Part shown: positions 1 through 6,368 of the stretch, piece by piece
Layout of the letters: every line of letters begins with the position of its first letter
How positions within the stretch are numbered: the first letter of the stretch is position 1
Assembly: GCA_021793095.1 (NCBI GenBank)
Contig: JAJYTK010000021.1
Location: 1 to 9,436 of the forward strand
Direction of reading: 5' to 3'
DNA length: 9,436 nt
DNA from: Pseudomonadota bacterium
GTDB lineage: Bacteria > Pseudomonadota > Gammaproteobacteria > Burkholderiales > Burkholderiaceae_B
Position numbers and translations under genes: made by a program
The notes under the pieces: model-generated
The model's database searches: none
Told to the model about the DNA's origin: nothing
Seen by the model: the letters and a program-made list of their open reading frames with translations, nothing else

Positions 1-687
1 ATCACCTATGCGCTGCGCTGTTGGATCGCAGATCCACGACGGGTAGGGGCCATACGATCTATCATGTGGCAACATCTTTATGCGCTATTTCAACGTCAGG
101 GGTGGTATTTATCTGCGCCTAACAAGGATCTCAGCATCATCGCCATGCGGCACAAAAAAGAGGCTCAGTCTGCCACCCAACATCATACGAAAGCGCAAAA
201 GATCGACTTTTTACGGCAAATTAAACTTTTGTCTCCGCTAAATCAAAAGGAGCTGAGTGCGCTGTGTACACAATTAAAAACAGTTTCCTTTGTGCGCGGC
301 GCGACATTAATTGAACAAGGCACGGCAGGAGACAGTATGTTTATTGTGGTCAGTGGTCGGGCTGCCATTCATGTTCAATATCAAGACACTCACCATTGCG
401 TTGCCGTGTTGGGTAGTGGGCAGGTGATTGGTGAAATGAGCCTATTGACTGGCGAACCGCGCCAGGCCACCGTTATCGCTGAACAAAACCTCGTTTGTTA
501 TGAGCTTGATAAGCATAGTTTCGCCAGCATTATCGAACAACGCCCCGAGTTGGCCGAATCAATGGCTGAGCTCTTGAGTGCGCGTACCCAAGAGCTCGAA
601 GAGCTGCAGGACAATATTCATGCTGCTCCGCAGCCACTCGAGAAACAGCGCTTGCTGGGCAATATTCGCAGTTGGTTCGGTTTATGA
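1..687 (+). CDS. MscS-type mechanosensitive channel with C-terminal cyclic-nucleotide-binding domain (5' partial)
   Basis: The frame is open from base 1 with no stop before the first ATG at 64, so the gene begins outside the window and 228 C-terminal residues are visible. Visible residues 1 to about 50 (TYALRCWIADPRR, then a helix and WYLSAPNKDLSI) resemble the end of the cytoplasmic alpha/beta domain of MscS channels, where 'W..DP' and 'P..D..I' recur. A short linker leads to a cyclic-nucleotide-binding fold at about residues 70-193. Its phosphate-binding cassette is GEMSLLTGEPRQAT (about 144-157), retaining the Gly-Glu and the Arg that contact cyclic nucleotide phosphate. A Glu-rich helix (QELEELQ) and a basic/aromatic tail follow. 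The known family architecture is an inner-membrane pore with a cytosolic ligand domain, so gating by cAMP or cGMP is plausible but inferred. The membrane part is not visible. A stand-alone cyclic-nucleotide-binding protein starting at 64 is the less likely alternative, because the MscS-like sequence continues upstream of that ATG. Confidence 0.8.
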   Translation: MTYALRCWIADPRRVGAIRSIMWQHLYALFQRQGWYLSAPNKDLSIIAMRHKKEAQSATQHHTKAQKIDFLRQIKLLSPLNQKELSALCTQLKTVSFVRGATLIEQGTAGDSMFIVVSGRAAIHVQYQDTHHCVAVLGSGQVIGEMSLLTGEPRQATVIAEQNLVCYELDKHSFASIIEQRPELAESMAELLSARTQELEELQDNIHAAPQPLEKQRLLGNIRSWFGL

Positions 688-822
688 TGTCGTTTGCCGT
701 CACGAGGCATTATACTCAGGCCATGGTTTTGGCTTACACTAGAGCACTTAATTCAGCGGTGCATGACGCGGCATCAATAGGCCAATCATCCCGAAACTTT
801 TATGTTCATTTGGAGCGACTTT

Positions 823-1212
823 ATGACAAAAAAAGTTGTGTTTACAGATAAAGCACCCGCAGCGGTTGGGCCGTATTCCCAAGCGATAGTAGCCCCGCAG
901 GGCAGGACTTTATATGTTTCCGGCCAATTGCCACTCGATTTGGAAACCGGAGAGCTTGTTTCTGAAAATTTTGAAGCACAAGCACGACAGGCATTTGAAA
1001 ACCTACAAGCAGTTCTGGCGGCCGAGGGGGCCAATTTTGAGCATGTGGTTAAGTTTAGTTTGTTTTTAACAGACCTCAGTATGTTTGCCAGTGTCAACGC
1101 CATCATGGCTGAGTTGGTCCCCGAACCTTTCCCAGCTCGGTCCACCATCGGCGTTGCGAGCCTACCCAAGGGGGCTCAATTTGAGGTTGAGGCCATCGCA
1201 GTAATTCCCTAA
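823..1212 (+). CDS. ridA: RidA family reactive enamine/imine deaminase
   Basis: The 129-residue product matches the usual length of RidA (YjgF/YER057c/UK114 family). These cytosolic trimers hydrolyse reactive enamines and imines, such as 2-aminoacrylate released by PLP-dependent serine/threonine dehydratases. Visible landmarks are APAAVGPYSQA (residues 11-21, active-site Tyr18), YVSGQLPLD (31-39), and ARSTIGVASLPKG (105-117), whose Arg106 corresponds to the substrate-carboxylate-binding Arg105 of E. coli RidA. Glu121 lies in EVEAIAV. I chose the ATG at 823 because it begins the family-typical MTKK start and has GGAG at 812-815 with a 7-base spacer. The in-frame ATG at 802 would add seven residues and lacks such a site. 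The gene sits 65 bases before recG. A ridA near recG and oxyR is also seen in Pseudomonas, where spoT is nearby. The 135 bases upstream contain a TATACT box at 711-716, but I see no convincing partner -35. Confidence 0.95.
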   Translation: MTKKVVFTDKAPAAVGPYSQAIVAPQGRTLYVSGQLPLDLETGELVSENFEAQARQAFENLQAVLAAEGANFEHVVKFSLFLTDLSMFASVNAIMAELVPEPFPARSTIGVASLPKGAQFEVEAIAVIP

Positions 1213-1229
1213 TTACTGCACGCCGCTAT

Positions 1230-1258
1230 CAAGCGCCATATCTTTACATTGGCGCTTG
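1230..1258 (+). other. Hairpin between ridA and recG, possible weak terminator or attenuator
   Basis: CAAGCGCCA (1230-1238) and TGGCGCTTG (1250-1258) are a perfect 9-base inverted repeat around an 11-base loop, 17 bases after the ridA stop and 19 bases before the recG start. No T-run follows the stem (TGCTCTGC), so it does not look like a complete intrinsic terminator. It may stabilise the ridA 3' end or reduce read-through into recG. Structure is seen; role is inferred. Confidence 0.45.
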
Positions 1259-1277
1259 TGCTCTGCTATCTCAAGCA

Positions 1278-3383
1278 ATGGTGAAAAAAAACTCTCGCAA
1301 TATCGCACCTAAAACCAACCCAGCTGCCAAAAAAGCGGCGCGTACGCGCACCTCTAGTCCTCAAATAGAAGCACGCCTGGCAAAACTCGGCTTGCATCAG
1401 GATATGGATTTCGTAGTGCACATACCACTGCGCTATGAGGATGAAACCCGTATCACCCCAATTCGTGATCTACAACCCGGGCGCAGCGTGCTTGTCCAGG
1501 GCACCGTGCTTGGGCACTCGGTGCAGTACCGCCCGCGACGACAACTCGTGGCCAAGCTCCAAGATGACAGCGGGAGCCTGACCCTAAGATGGTTGCATTT
1601 TTATCCTAGTCAGCTTAACGCATTAAAAAAGGGCGCGACTTTGCGCCTCAAGGGGGAGGTCCGACAAGGCTTTTATGGCCTTGAAATGGTGCACCCTAAT
1701 ATTCGCTCTGCCAACCGACCGCTTGCAGATACGCTCACTCCAGTGTATCCCACCACCTCCGGGCTGAGCCAGGCACAACTTAACACGATTATTTTAGATG
1801 CCTTAAAAAGAGTTGATCTTGGTGATACTTTGCCTGAGACCATTCAAAAAAAATATTCTTTATGGCCATTTGAACGGGCTATTCGTTTTTTACACCATCC
1901 AGATAAAGACGTCTCTATTGAAGCTTTATTGGATAAAACTCATCCTGCATGGCGTCGAGTGCAATTCGATGAGCTATTGGCACAGCAGCTAGCTTTGGCG
2001 CAGGCGAGAGCGCGTCGATTGGCCCTCGGTGCAATTGCCATGCCCCTGACAGTGGGCGCATTGCAAACGCAACTCGTGGCGCAACTTCCTTTTGAGCTCA
2101 CTGCGGCGCAGCAACGCGTCGTTGAGGAAATCATTGTAGATCTCAATCAAACGCACCCAATGCATCGGCTGGTGCAAGGGGATGTTGGGAGTGGTAAAAC
2201 CATCGTTGCTGCACTGGTCGCTGCCCATGTAATAGGTAACGGTTATCAGGTGGCCTTAATGGCCCCCACCGAGATCTTGGCAGAACAGCATTATGAAAAA
2301 ATTGACCATTGGTTGGCACCATTAGGGGTCAATGTACAATTTTTGGTCGGTAGCCAAAAAGCGGCGCAGCGACGCGAAATTATGCCTCAACTTGCTGACG
2401 GTAGGGCTCAATTTGTGATTGGTACACAGGCACTCATACAAGATCAGGTGAAATTTAAAAATCTAGCTTTGGTACTGCTGGATGAACAACACCGCTTTGG
2501 TGTTGAGCAAAGATTAGCGTTAAGCAAGAAAGGGCTGCAGACTGACCCCCAAGGTCATGAGTTGTGGCCTCATCAGCTCACCCTTAGCGCCACGCCCATC
2601 CCCCGTAGTTTAGCCATGACCTATTATGCTGATTTGGATTTATCGGTGATTGATGAGCTACCTCCAGGGCGTCAACCCGTGCAAACAAAACTCGTCGCTG
2701 AACAGCGTCGGGCACAGGTCGTTGCTGGCATCCATCGCGAGGTTGCGCAAGGGCGCCAAGTCTATTGGGTTTGCCCTTTGATTGAAGAGAGCGAAGCTTT
2801 ACAACTAAAAACTGCCGAGGAAACCTATGAGCGACTACAAGAGCAGTTACCGGAATGCACCATTGGATTATTACATGGCCGAATCGAGCGCGAAGAAAAA
2901 CAACGACTGATGGACGCCTTTAGGACTGGTCATATTCAGGTCTTAGTCGCTACGACGGTTATTGAGGTCGGAGTTGATGTGCCCAACGCCAGCCTTATGG
3001 TGATTGAACATGCCGAACGTTTCGGCTTGGCACAGCTGCATCAGCTACGTGGCAGAGTAGGGCGTGGCAGCGCACAATCTTTTTGTATTTTGCTGTACCA
3101 AGGCCCTCTGTCAGAGACAGCACGAGAACGCCTGCGTGCGATGTACGAGACCACAGACGGCTTTGAGATTGCACGACGAGACCTTGACATCCGTGGCCCG
3201 GGCGAGTTTTTAGGCATGAAACAATCCGGACAATTACTTTTGCGATTTGCGGAACTCAACGATCAGGCGCTACTTAACGCTGCCAAAGAAACAGCCCAAT
3301 GGCTGCTCAATGAGGCACCAGAAATTGCTGAAAAACATCTGGATCGTTGGCTAAGCGGCCGTGAAGAACTGATGCAAAGCTAA
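1278..3383 (+). CDS. recG: ATP-dependent DNA helicase RecG
   Basis: The 701-residue product is close to E. coli RecG (693). RecG is a superfamily 2 DNA translocase that remodels stalled replication forks, Holliday junctions and R-loops. After a basic, Ala-rich leader (residues 1-27), the N-terminal wedge/OB region spans about 28-190 and includes HIPLRYEDETRITPI (48-62). The helicase core follows: Walker A GDVGSGKT (301-308), motif II as DEQH (402-405) in LLDEQHRFGVEQR, motif III SATPIPRSLA (437-446), and motif VI QLRGRVGRG (589-597). The RecG C-terminal segment includes DLDIRGPGEFLG (635-646). All core motifs are intact. The ATG at 1278 has no good Shine-Dalgarno sequence; GTG at 1281 is an alternative, so translation may be weak. 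recG ends 76 bases before oxyR with no terminator-like hairpin between them, so read-through into oxyR is possible. In Pseudomonas aeruginosa the two genes are linked in the opposite order. Confidence 0.97.
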   Translation: MVKKNSRNIAPKTNPAAKKAARTRTSSPQIEARLAKLGLHQDMDFVVHIPLRYEDETRITPIRDLQPGRSVLVQGTVLGHSVQYRPRRQLVAKLQDDSGSLTLRWLHFYPSQLNALKKGATLRLKGEVRQGFYGLEMVHPNIRSANRPLADTLTPVYPTTSGLSQAQLNTIILDALKRVDLGDTLPETIQKKYSLWPFERAIRFLHHPDKDVSIEALLDKTHPAWRRVQFDELLAQQLALAQARARRLALGAIAMPLTVGALQTQLVAQLPFELTAAQQRVVEEIIVDLNQTHPMHRLVQGDVGSGKTIVAALVAAHVIGNGYQVALMAPTEILAEQHYEKIDHWLAPLGVNVQFLVGSQKAAQRREIMPQLADGRAQFVIGTQALIQDQVKFKNLALVLLDEQHRFGVEQRLALSKKGLQTDPQGHELWPHQLTLSATPIPRSLAMTYYADLDLSVIDELPPGRQPVQTKLVAEQRRAQVVAGIHREVAQGRQVYWVCPLIEESEALQLKTAEETYERLQEQLPECTIGLLHGRIEREEKQRLMDAFRTGHIQVLVATTVIEVGVDVPNASLMVIEHAERFGLAQLHQLRGRVGRGSAQSFCILLYQGPLSETARERLRAMYETTDGFEIARRDLDIRGPGEFLGMKQSGQLLLRFAELNDQALLNAAKETAQWLLNEAPEIAEKHLDRWLSGREELMQS

Positions 3384-3459
3384 GTAGGCTTAAAAATTTG
3401 GTAAATTAATAACACCTTGGAACTCATCAACGCTTATTTTTACACGCGCAGGCGCCTAT

Positions 3460-4407
3460 ATGACTTTTACCGAGCTTAGATACATCGTTGCAGTTGCCCG
3501 AGAGCGTCACTTTGGACGCGCTGCTGAGGCCTGCTTTGTGAGCCAGCCAACATTATCTGTGGCAGTAAAAAAACTTGAAGAAGAGCTAGGTGTTGTGCTC
3601 TTTGAACGTGGGGGCACTGAAATTGGGGTGACGCCCATTGGCTTACGCATCATCGAGCAGGCACAACGGATCCTCGAGGAGGGCGATAGACTCAAAGAAA
3701 TTGCCCTACAAGGTCAAGACCCGCTCACGGGTCCCTTAAAAGTGGGGGTGATCTACACCGTAGCGCCTTATTTATTGCCTTTGTTAGTCCCTGCTCAGAT
3801 ACAACTCAGCCCACAAATGCCCTTGGTGCTGCAAGAAAACTATACCGTTAAATTGCTCGAGCTTCTCAGACAGGGTGAGATTGACTGCGCGATTGTGGCA
3901 CTACCTTTGCCAGAGAGCGGCTTCGTCACCAAAGAGATTTATCACGAGCCTTTCATCGTGGCAGTTCCCCATAATCATCCCTGGACAAACAAGGAGCTGG
4001 TCGATCCCGAGGAGCTCAAAACAGAGACAATGCTTTTGTTAGGGGCGGGGCATTGCTTCCGAGATCAGGTATTAGATGTTTGTCCCGAGCTTTCACATTT
4101 TTCGCCCAGCAGCGAAGGAATTCAAAAAACTTTTGAAGGCTCATCATTAGAAACCATCCGTCATATGGTCGCCACGGGTATTGGTATCACTGTGCTCCCC
4201 GCCAGTGCCAAACCTGGCTCAGATCAAAAACCCTTGCTGCACTATATTCCATTTAAAGAGCCGGTACCTCAACGTACCATTGCCCTCGTTTGGCGCCGCA
4301 GTTTTCCACGCATCTCTGCCATCGAAGCACTCGCCGAGGCCATTCGAAATTGCGGTTTACCCGCTGTTGAATATATTAAGGGAGCAGAAAACAAAATTAA
4401 CGATTAA
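3460..4407 (+). CDS. oxyR: LysR-type hydrogen peroxide sensor and regulator OxyR
   Basis: The 315-residue LysR-type regulator has an N-terminal winged helix-turn-helix (about residues 2-60; AEACFVSQPTLSVAVKKLE contains the recognition helix) and a substrate-binding-like regulatory domain from about 92. The segment GHCFRDQVLDVC places cysteines at 199 and 208, exactly the positions that form the peroxide-induced disulfide in E. coli OxyR. His198, Arg201 and Asp202 around the peroxidatic cysteine are also kept. This supports a true OxyR rather than another LysR member. It would be a cytosolic tetramer that, when oxidised, activates antioxidant genes such as katG, ahpC and dps. The start at 3460 begins directly with the LysR helix; its ribosome site is weak (AGG at 3450-3452, beside the GGCGCC palindrome). 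dps follows after 86 bases on the same strand and is a likely target. An AT-rich inverted repeat (GATTAA 4402-4407, TTAATC 4416-4421) overlaps the stop codon but does not resemble a terminator. Confidence 0.95.
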   Translation: MTFTELRYIVAVARERHFGRAAEACFVSQPTLSVAVKKLEEELGVVLFERGGTEIGVTPIGLRIIEQAQRILEEGDRLKEIALQGQDPLTGPLKVGVIYTVAPYLLPLLVPAQIQLSPQMPLVLQENYTVKLLELLRQGEIDCAIVALPLPESGFVTKEIYHEPFIVAVPHNHPWTNKELVDPEELKTETMLLLGAGHCFRDQVLDVCPELSHFSPSSEGIQKTFEGSSLETIRHMVATGIGITVLPASAKPGSDQKPLLHYIPFKEPVPQRTIALVWRRSFPRISAIEALAEAIRNCGLPAVEYIKGAENKIND

Positions 4408-4438
4408 TTAAATCTTTAATCAGCAGTAAATTACACTT

Positions 4439-4468
4439 TTAGGCAATAGCCGTGATAAGCTTATACAT
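4439..4468 (+). promoter_or_regulatory. Candidate dps promoter
   Basis: TTAGGC (4439-4444) and TTATAC (4461-4466), or the overlapping TATACA (4463-4468), form a weak sigma-70-like pair with 16-18 base spacing, upstream of the dps ribosome site. The poor -35 would suit an activator-dependent promoter. A perfect 10-base palindrome, ATAAGCTTAT (4455-4464), overlaps the -10. An ATAG element lies at 4446-4449, but the repeating OxyR spacing (ATAG, 7 bases, CTAT) is not met, so I do not claim an OxyR operator. Assignment is by eye. Confidence 0.35.
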
Positions 4469-4493
4469 GTACTGTTCCAATTAAGGAGTAAAG

Positions 4494-5003
4494 ATGGCTA
4501 AATCCGTTAAAAGCAATGTACATCACACAGATGCAATTCCTGTAGATATTGGTATAGACGAAGAAAATCGCGCTAAAATTTCAGTAGAGCTCTCCAAGGT
4601 TTTGGCCGATACCTATACGCTTTATCTCATGACACACAATTTCCATTGGAACGTGACAGGGCCTATGTTCAACACCCTGCACAATATGTTCATGGACCAG
4701 TACACCGAGGCTTGGCAGGCGCTTGACGAGATCGCAGAACGCATCCGTGCACTCGGGCATTTTGCCCCTGGCACCTATGCTGAATTTAGTAAACTGACCT
4801 CAATCAAAGAGCCACAAAGCGTACTCAGTGCCGAGGAAATGATACGCGCTTTGCTCGAGGCTAACGAGGCAGTCGCGCGCACGGCTCGCCATGCTTTTGA
4901 TTGTGCTGACGCTGCTGATGATCAGCCTACAGCCGATCTGTTGACCGCACGCCTAGAGGTGCACGAGAAAACTGCTTGGATGCTACGTAGCATGCTCGCT
5001 TAA
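4494..5003 (+). CDS. dps: Dps family DNA-protection / iron-storage ferritin-like protein
   Basis: The 169-residue protein has the Dps four-helix bundle pattern. Dps dodecamers oxidise Fe(II) with peroxide, store the iron inside the shell, and in some species bind and compact DNA. The signature helix MTHNFHWNVTGPMF (46-59) is followed by LHNMFMDQYTEAW (62-74) and LDEIAERIRALG (77-88). At the inter-subunit ferroxidase site, His51, His63, Asp78 and Glu82 match the known ligand spacing. The position four residues after His63, normally Asp or Glu, is Met67, with Asp68 next to it. The C-terminus (VHEKTAWMLRSML) is typical. The N-terminal tail has only three lysines or so (MAKSVKSNVHH), which leaves DNA binding uncertain. 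A strong ribosome site AAGGAG (4483-4488) lies 5 bases before the ATG. Placement directly after oxyR suggests peroxide induction, and the gene is closed by a strong terminator at 5012. Confidence 0.95.
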   Translation: MAKSVKSNVHHTDAIPVDIGIDEENRAKISVELSKVLADTYTLYLMTHNFHWNVTGPMFNTLHNMFMDQYTEAWQALDEIAERIRALGHFAPGTYAEFSKLTSIKEPQSVLSAEEMIRALLEANEAVARTARHAFDCADAADDQPTADLLTARLEVHEKTAWMLRSMLA

Positions 5004-5011
5004 AATATATA

Positions 5012-5046
5012 CCCCCATTACAATTGATTTTGTGATGGGGGTTTTT
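5012..5046 (+). terminator. Rho-independent terminator after dps
   Basis: The arms are 5012-5023 (CCCCCATTACAA) and 5030-5041 (TTGTGATGGGGG). They give a 12-pair stem with one G-T wobble and a 6-base loop, followed by TTTTT (5042-5046). It starts 8 bases after the dps stop. The five G-C pairs at the base next to the T-run make it a strong intrinsic terminator that should separate dps from livK. Confidence 0.93.
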
Positions 5047-5182
5047 GTGTGCCCAAACTCCACCTGTCACTTACCAGTGGCTCATCAGCATCAATATTAA
5101 AATTAATTAACGCAGTTTAATCTAACCTTTATGTAACAAAACCTAAGATGATGGCGTTGCCTCATCATTCGAGGAGGATAAA

Positions 5183-6307
5183 ATGAAAAAAATACTGACA
5201 CCCGTTGCCGCCGCCTTGGGCCTGAGCATGAGCCTATCCATGTCGGCAGCCCAGGCCGAAACCATTACCTTTGCTATTGCTGGTCCTTATACCGGACCAT
5301 TGACTCAATATGGGGAAATGGTTCAGCAGGGGGTTAACACCTTTGTCGAACTGACCAATGAGCAAGGTGGGGTGCTGGGCAAGCAAATCGAGGTCGTTGT
5401 GGTTGATGACGCTTGCGAGCCTAAACAGGGCCCAGTGGTAGCAAACCGTATCGTCAATGACGGCATTAACTATGTCATCGGGCATGTTTGCTCAGGGGCG
5501 ACCATCGCTGCCACGGATATCTACAATGATGAGGGCATCATCATGATTTCACCTTCAGCCACGGCGCCCGCAGTGACCGAAGGAAAGGGCTACGATACTA
5601 TTTTCCGCACTATTGGCCGTGATGACCAACAAGGTCCCGCTGCTGCAGAGGTCATCATTAACGAAATTAGGCCTAACAAGGTGGCTGTGTTGCATGACAA
5701 ACAGTCCTACGGCCAGGGTATTGCTCAAGCCGTGCGCGATCGTCTTAATGAGGCCGATGTTGATGTGGTCATGTTTGAAGGCATCAACGCTGGCGATACT
5801 GATTACTCTGCAGTGATTACCAAACTCAAGAGCTCCGGCGCAGAGTTTGTATACTATGGCGGCTATCATCCGGAAATGGGCTTGCTGTTACGCCAAGGCG
5901 CTGAGCAAGATCTAGATATTACCTTTATGGGTCCCGAGGGTGCCGGTAACCCTGATATTAATGCCATTGCAGGCGATGCCGTTGAGGGCATGTTGGTCAC
6001 GCTGCCTTCTGACTTTACCCAAGAGCCTGATAATAAAGCCATCGTTGACGCTTTCCTAGAAAAAGGGCGTGACCCTGGTGGTGCCTTCCAATTAACTGCA
6101 TTTTCCGCCGCTAAAGCCCTTGCTACTGCACTCGAGGCAGTCGGTGAGGATGACCCTATCTTGGTCTCTGAGTGGTTGCATGAAAATGAGGTAGATACCC
6201 CCATTGGGCTGCTTTCCTGGAATGAGCAGGGGGATCTCAACGAATTCCAATTTGATGTATTCGAGTGGCATACCGACGGCAGCAAGAGCCTTTTCGAAGC
6301 TGATTAA
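5183..6307 (+). CDS. livK: Periplasmic branched-chain amino acid ABC transporter substrate-binding protein (LivK/LivJ type)
   Basis: The 374-residue precursor starts with a Sec signal peptide: MKK, a hydrophobic stretch, then a likely cut after AQA at 25/26. The mature protein of about 349 residues is close to E. coli LivJ/LivK. Type I periplasmic binding-protein landmarks include AGPYTGPLTQYG (33-44), Cys78 and Cys103 (mature 53 and 78, the disulfide positions of the E. coli protein), ISPSATAPAVT (122-132), LHDKQSYGQG (170-179) and GPEGAGN (250-256). It should capture Leu/Ile/Val or a related amino acid in the periplasm and deliver it to a LivHMGF-type permease. No permease or ATPase gene adjoins it, so it probably works with a transporter encoded elsewhere. 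Substrate preference cannot be fixed from sequence alone. The start is supported by GAGGAGG (5171-5177), 5 bases before ATG. The 179-base upstream gap holds the dps terminator and an AT-rich leader; I see no clear promoter in it. Confidence 0.93.
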   Translation: MKKILTPVAAALGLSMSLSMSAAQAETITFAIAGPYTGPLTQYGEMVQQGVNTFVELTNEQGGVLGKQIEVVVVDDACEPKQGPVVANRIVNDGINYVIGHVCSGATIAATDIYNDEGIIMISPSATAPAVTEGKGYDTIFRTIGRDDQQGPAAAEVIINEIRPNKVAVLHDKQSYGQGIAQAVRDRLNEADVDVVMFEGINAGDTDYSAVITKLKSSGAEFVYYGGYHPEMGLLLRQGAEQDLDITFMGPEGAGNPDINAIAGDAVEGMLVTLPSDFTQEPDNKAIVDAFLEKGRDPGGAFQLTAFSAAKALATALEAVGEDDPILVSEWLHENEVDTPIGLLSWNEQGDLNEFQFDVFEWHTDGSKSLFEAD

Positions 6308-6322
6308 TGCCATCTCAAGCAC

Positions 6323-6355
6323 AAAAAAAGCAGTGGAAAATCCCACTGCTTTTTT
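6323..6355. terminator. Bidirectional rho-independent terminator between livK and the lipoprotein gene
   Basis: GCAGTGG (6330-6336) pairs with CCACTGC (6343-6349) around a 6-base loop. The stem extends through an A-run (6324-6329) opposite a T-run (6350-6355), giving 13 pairs. Because A-tract and T-tract flank the GC core, transcripts from either strand end in a U-run. It lies 15 bases after the livK stop and 13 bases beyond the end of the converging minus-strand gene. Confidence 0.92.
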
Positions 6356-6368
6356 ATTTAGTGTTTAT

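Noticed and set aside
694..716. TTGCCG and TATACT as a ridA promoter
   Set aside because: The boxes are only 11 bases apart, too close for sigma-70, and no better -35 is present at the proper distance.
802..822. Upstream ATG at 802 as ridA start
   Set aside because: It adds residues not seen in the family and lacks a ribosome site, whereas the ATG at 823 has GGAG at a 7-base spacing.
786..1169. Minus-strand open frame of 127 codons opposite ridA
   Set aside because: It lies wholly opposite a well-conserved gene, has no family resemblance and no ribosome site; a coding shadow.
4402..4421. AT-rich inverted repeat at the oxyR stop as a terminator
   Set aside because: The six-base A/T-rich stem has no GC core and no following T-run, so it would not terminate efficiently.
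4446..4464. Possible OxyR operator upstream of dps, starting from ATAG at 4446
   Set aside because: The required ATAG-N7-CTAT-N7 repeat is not met: the positions 11 bases on either side read AAGC and ACTT. Only the biological expectation supports it.
5866..6285. Minus-strand open frame of 139 codons opposite livK
   Set aside because: Ser/Pro-rich low-information product antisense to a clear binding-protein gene; a coding shadow.
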